NCBI GenBank assembly: GCA_945861845.1
Contig: CAMAWS010000153.1
Location: forward strand, 1-7,445
Length of the DNA stretch: 7,445 bases
Reading direction: 5' to 3'
Source of the DNA: Candidatus Sulfopaludibacter sp. SbA3
Lineage (GTDB): Bacteria; Acidobacteriota; Terriglobia; 20CM-2-55-15
This document shows, piece after piece, positions 5,898 through 7,445 of this stretch. Below the pieces are notes generated by a model, which saw only the letters and a program-made list of their open reading frames with translations, was not told where the DNA came from and ran no database searches. Each line of letters opens with the position of its first letter. The stretch's first letter is position 1. A program made the position numbers and the translations under genes.

Positions 5898-6674
5898 ATG
5901 GACGTGACACTTTCAATAATCATTCCGGTGTTCAACGAAGCGGAGACCATTTCAAGAGTCATGCGGCGCGTGCTCGAAGTGCCGTTCGACCTTGAAGTGA
6001 TTGCCATCAATGACGGCTCAAATGACGGAACCGCCGAAATCCTCGAAGGGCTTGCCGCAACCGACAGCCGAATCCGGCTGATACATCAGGAAAATGCAGG
6101 GAAGACCGCCGCGCTCAAGAAGGGATTCGAGATGAGCCGCGGCGAGGTCGTGATTATCCAGGACGCCGATCTCGAATACGATCCGGCTGAAATCAAACAC
6201 GTCATTCAGCCGATTCTGGACGGACAAGCCGACGTCGTCTACGGCTCACGTTTCCTGGTCCGCCGGGCCGCGCGCGTCCTCTACTTCTATCACTACCTTG
6301 CAAACGCGTTTCTGACGTTTCTCTCGAATGCGCTGACAAATCTCAACATGACGGACGTTGAGACCGGCTACAAAGCTTTCCGGGGCGACATTATTCGCAA
6401 CATGATTATCGATTCCAGCGGTTTTGGATTCGAAATCGAAGTCACCGCAAAAGTGGCGAAGCTCAAGGCGGTTATTTACGAAGTTCCGATCAGCTACTAC
6501 GGACGCACCTATCTTGAAGGCAAGAAGATCGGCGCTCGCGATGGCGTCCTTGCCCTCTGGTACATCATGCGGTTCAACCTTTTCTGCGGGCTTGGCCGTT
6601 CCTATAAATCCATTCCGAAACCCCATTCCAGCCGGGCGCACAATTGTTCAGGCGGTGCAGGCGGCGGTCTCTGA
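5898..6674 (+). CDS. Family 2 glycosyltransferase, polyprenyl-phosphate sugar synthase type
   Basis: 258 residues with a GT-A fold. SIIIPVFNEAETI (6-18) is the nucleotide-binding start, INDGSNDGT (37-45) follows, and QDADLEYDP (88-96) contains the Asp-x-Asp metal site (Asp89, Asp91). VVYGSRF (113-119) and VETGYKAFR (154-162) are typical of dolichyl- or undecaprenyl-phosphate mannose/glucose synthases. No multi-pass C-terminal membrane domain is present, only moderately hydrophobic stretches at about 128-145 and 218-232, so it probably acts at the inner face of the membrane. The reaction is likely sugar transfer from a nucleotide sugar to a polyprenyl phosphate; donor and acceptor cannot be read. 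The last 15 residues (from about HSSRAHNCSGGAGGGL) look non-conserved and run up to 4 bp before the next start. No clear Shine-Dalgarno precedes ATG 5898. Confidence 0.92.
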   Translation: MDVTLSIIIPVFNEAETISRVMRRVLEVPFDLEVIAINDGSNDGTAEILEGLAATDSRIRLIHQENAGKTAALKKGFEMSRGEVVIIQDADLEYDPAEIKHVIQPILDGQADVVYGSRFLVRRAARVLYFYHYLANAFLTFLSNALTNLNMTDVETGYKAFRGDIIRNMIIDSSGFGFEIEVTAKVAKLKAVIYEVPISYYGRTYLEGKKIGARDGVLALWYIMRFNLFCGLGRSYKSIPKPHSSRAHNCSGGAGGGL

Positions 6675-6678
6675 ATCG

Positions 6679-7407
6679 ATGCGCGCCGCCTGGAGTTACA
6701 ACGGCCGCGAGCTTGAGTCCATGGCCTTCGCTGTCAACTATCACCGCTGGATACTGGATATTTTCAAGCCTTTCCTCGGCAAGCACCTCGTGGAAGTGGG
6801 AGCGGGATCGGGTTCATTTTCTGAAATCATCATGGAAACGCTGCCGGACTCGCTGTCCATGATCGAGCCTTCGGCCAACATGTTTCCGATCTTGGCGGAC
6901 CGGATTCGCGCCATCGACGAAAGGCGCGTGGGCCGTGTGTACCAGGGCACGCTGTCTGATGCGCTGGAGGCGGTCCGGAAGCCGGACCTTCCCGACGCGA
7001 TCATCTATGTCAACGTCCTCGAACACATCAAAGACGATGTGCGGGAACTCGCGACTGCCCACTCCGCGCTTGGTCCTGGTGGGCGCGTCCTTGTATTTGT
7101 ACCCGCGAACCGATGGCTGATGAGCGCTCTCGATCATCAGATGGGCCATTACCGCCGTTACAGCCTGGACGAGTTGACGCTGAAGTGCAGGTCCGCAGGG
7201 TTCAAGGTCCTGCTCGCCTCCTATTTTGATATTTTGGGAATCATTCCGTGGTGGGTGCGGTATTGCCTGCTGCGCTCAACCCGAATGGAGCCTGCCGCCG
7301 TCAGGCTGTACGACCGCTATATCGTGCCCATCTCAAGAATTCTCGAAAGCGCGATTCGCCCGCCGATTGGCAAGAACATCATTCTCGTCGGTCAAAAATT
7401 GACATGA
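6679..7407 (+). CDS. Class I SAM-dependent methyltransferase
   Basis: The frame is open from far upstream (GT2 overlap), but the likely start is ATG 6679, 4 bp after the glycosyltransferase stop, giving 242 residues. From there the protein reads like a complete family member, whereas residues from earlier starts are a shadow of the glycosyltransferase gene. HLVEVGAGSGSFSEI (36-50) is motif I for SAM binding, MIEPS (61-65) the acidic end of strand 2, and IIYVNVLEHIKDD (108-120) the motif IV region, followed by GPGGRVLVFVPA (132-143). ALDHQMGHYRRYS (150-162) is a signature I know from methyltransferases found beside glycosyltransferases. A hydrophobic stretch (182-198) may touch the membrane. 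The substrate is probably a lipid, sugar or quinone-like molecule and is not determinable. It is likely translationally coupled with both neighbours. Confidence 0.88.
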   Translation: MRAAWSYNGRELESMAFAVNYHRWILDIFKPFLGKHLVEVGAGSGSFSEIIMETLPDSLSMIEPSANMFPILADRIRAIDERRVGRVYQGTLSDALEAVRKPDLPDAIIYVNVLEHIKDDVRELATAHSALGPGGRVLVFVPANRWLMSALDHQMGHYRRYSLDELTLKCRSAGFKVLLASYFDILGIIPWWVRYCLLRSTRMEPAAVRLYDRYIVPISRILESAIRPPIGKNIILVGQKLT

Positions 7408-7445
7408 CAGGGCGGATCGTTCGTTTGTCGGATTTCGAAATTCCC
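7404..7445 (+). CDS. Start of a further gene, cut by the window end
   Basis: ATG 7404 overlaps the methyltransferase stop as ATGA, a common arrangement for coupled genes. Fourteen codons are visible (MTGRIVRLSDFEIP) and the frame is open to the window edge. Too short to identify. Support comes from the overlap and the open frame only. Confidence 0.45.
   Translation, partial: MTGRIVRLSDFEIP

Noticed and set aside
5381..6010. A 209-residue minus-strand ORF across the radical SAM/glycosyltransferase junction
   Set aside because: It overlaps two well-supported genes on the other strand and is rich in Arg and Ser with no domain.
6424..6678. N-terminal extension of the methyltransferase by 85 codons
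   Set aside because: This part overlaps the conserved glycosyltransferase coding sequence in another frame and is basic and low in complexity; the family-like sequence starts at ATG 6679.
1..7445. tRNA, rRNA, tRNA-Sec (selC) or CRISPR array
   Set aside because: No cloverleaf-like segment, rRNA-like sequence or regularly spaced repeats were seen on either strand.

Overview
The window comes from a GC-rich bacterium. The best clue to its identity is a 26-nt inverted-repeat pair built on GGGGCT-NN-AGCCCC (4302-4388), a kind of dispersed intergenic palindrome I associate with Acidobacteriota genomes. That placement is an inference, with no rRNA or marker gene here to confirm it. TGA is an ordinary stop codon in this genome: the methyltransferase, endonuclease, radical SAM, glycosyltransferase and SAM-methyltransferase genes all end in TGA. 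All convincing genes are on the + strand.

Layout. (1) 1-2059: the 3' part of an adenine-N6 DNA methyltransferase gene overlaps by 26 bp a complete BsuBI/PstI-type restriction endonuclease gene, giving a type II restriction-modification pair. (2) 2060-2651: a sparse region with a possible sigma70-type promoter next to a small AAAGCTT repeat, and one doubtful small secreted-protein ORF. (3) 2652-4290: a three-gene cassette of a DUF169 protein, a MerT-like membrane protein and a MerP-like secreted protein with a heavy-metal-associated (HMA) domain. (4) 4302-4388: the inverted repeat. (5) 4427-7407: a radical SAM/SPASM enzyme, a family 2 glycosyltransferase and a class I SAM methyltransferase, closely spaced, with a further gene starting by an ATGA overlap at 7404 and running off the window.

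The main discovery is in region 3. A conventional ORF caller would report only an 82-residue ORF from 3545, or a 21-codon ORF from 3476. Read through, 3476-3793 is one 105-codon MerT-like gene in which two consecutive in-frame TGA codons (3539-3544) sit exactly where mercuric transporter MerT has its vicinal Cys-Cys pair (Cys-Cys-x-Gly-Pro in MerT; here TGA-TGA-Val-Ile-Gly-Pro). Immediately downstream is a strong hairpin (9 pairs including two G-U, loop GGC) whose position fits a bacterial SECIS element. I interpret this as a selenoprotein with a tandem Sec-Sec (U-U) metal-binding pair. Sec-Sec would be a very soft, high-affinity ligand for Hg(II) or a similar metal. The following gene supplies the expected MerP-like periplasmic partner with a normal Cys-x-x-Cys motif and an unusual C-terminal extension. 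No merA, merR, selA, selB, selC or selD is visible in this window.

Region 5 looks like a small envelope or glycoconjugate locus. The glycosyltransferase is of the polyprenyl-phosphate-sugar synthase type, and the downstream methyltransferase is probably translationally coupled to it; the actual product cannot be read from the sequence.
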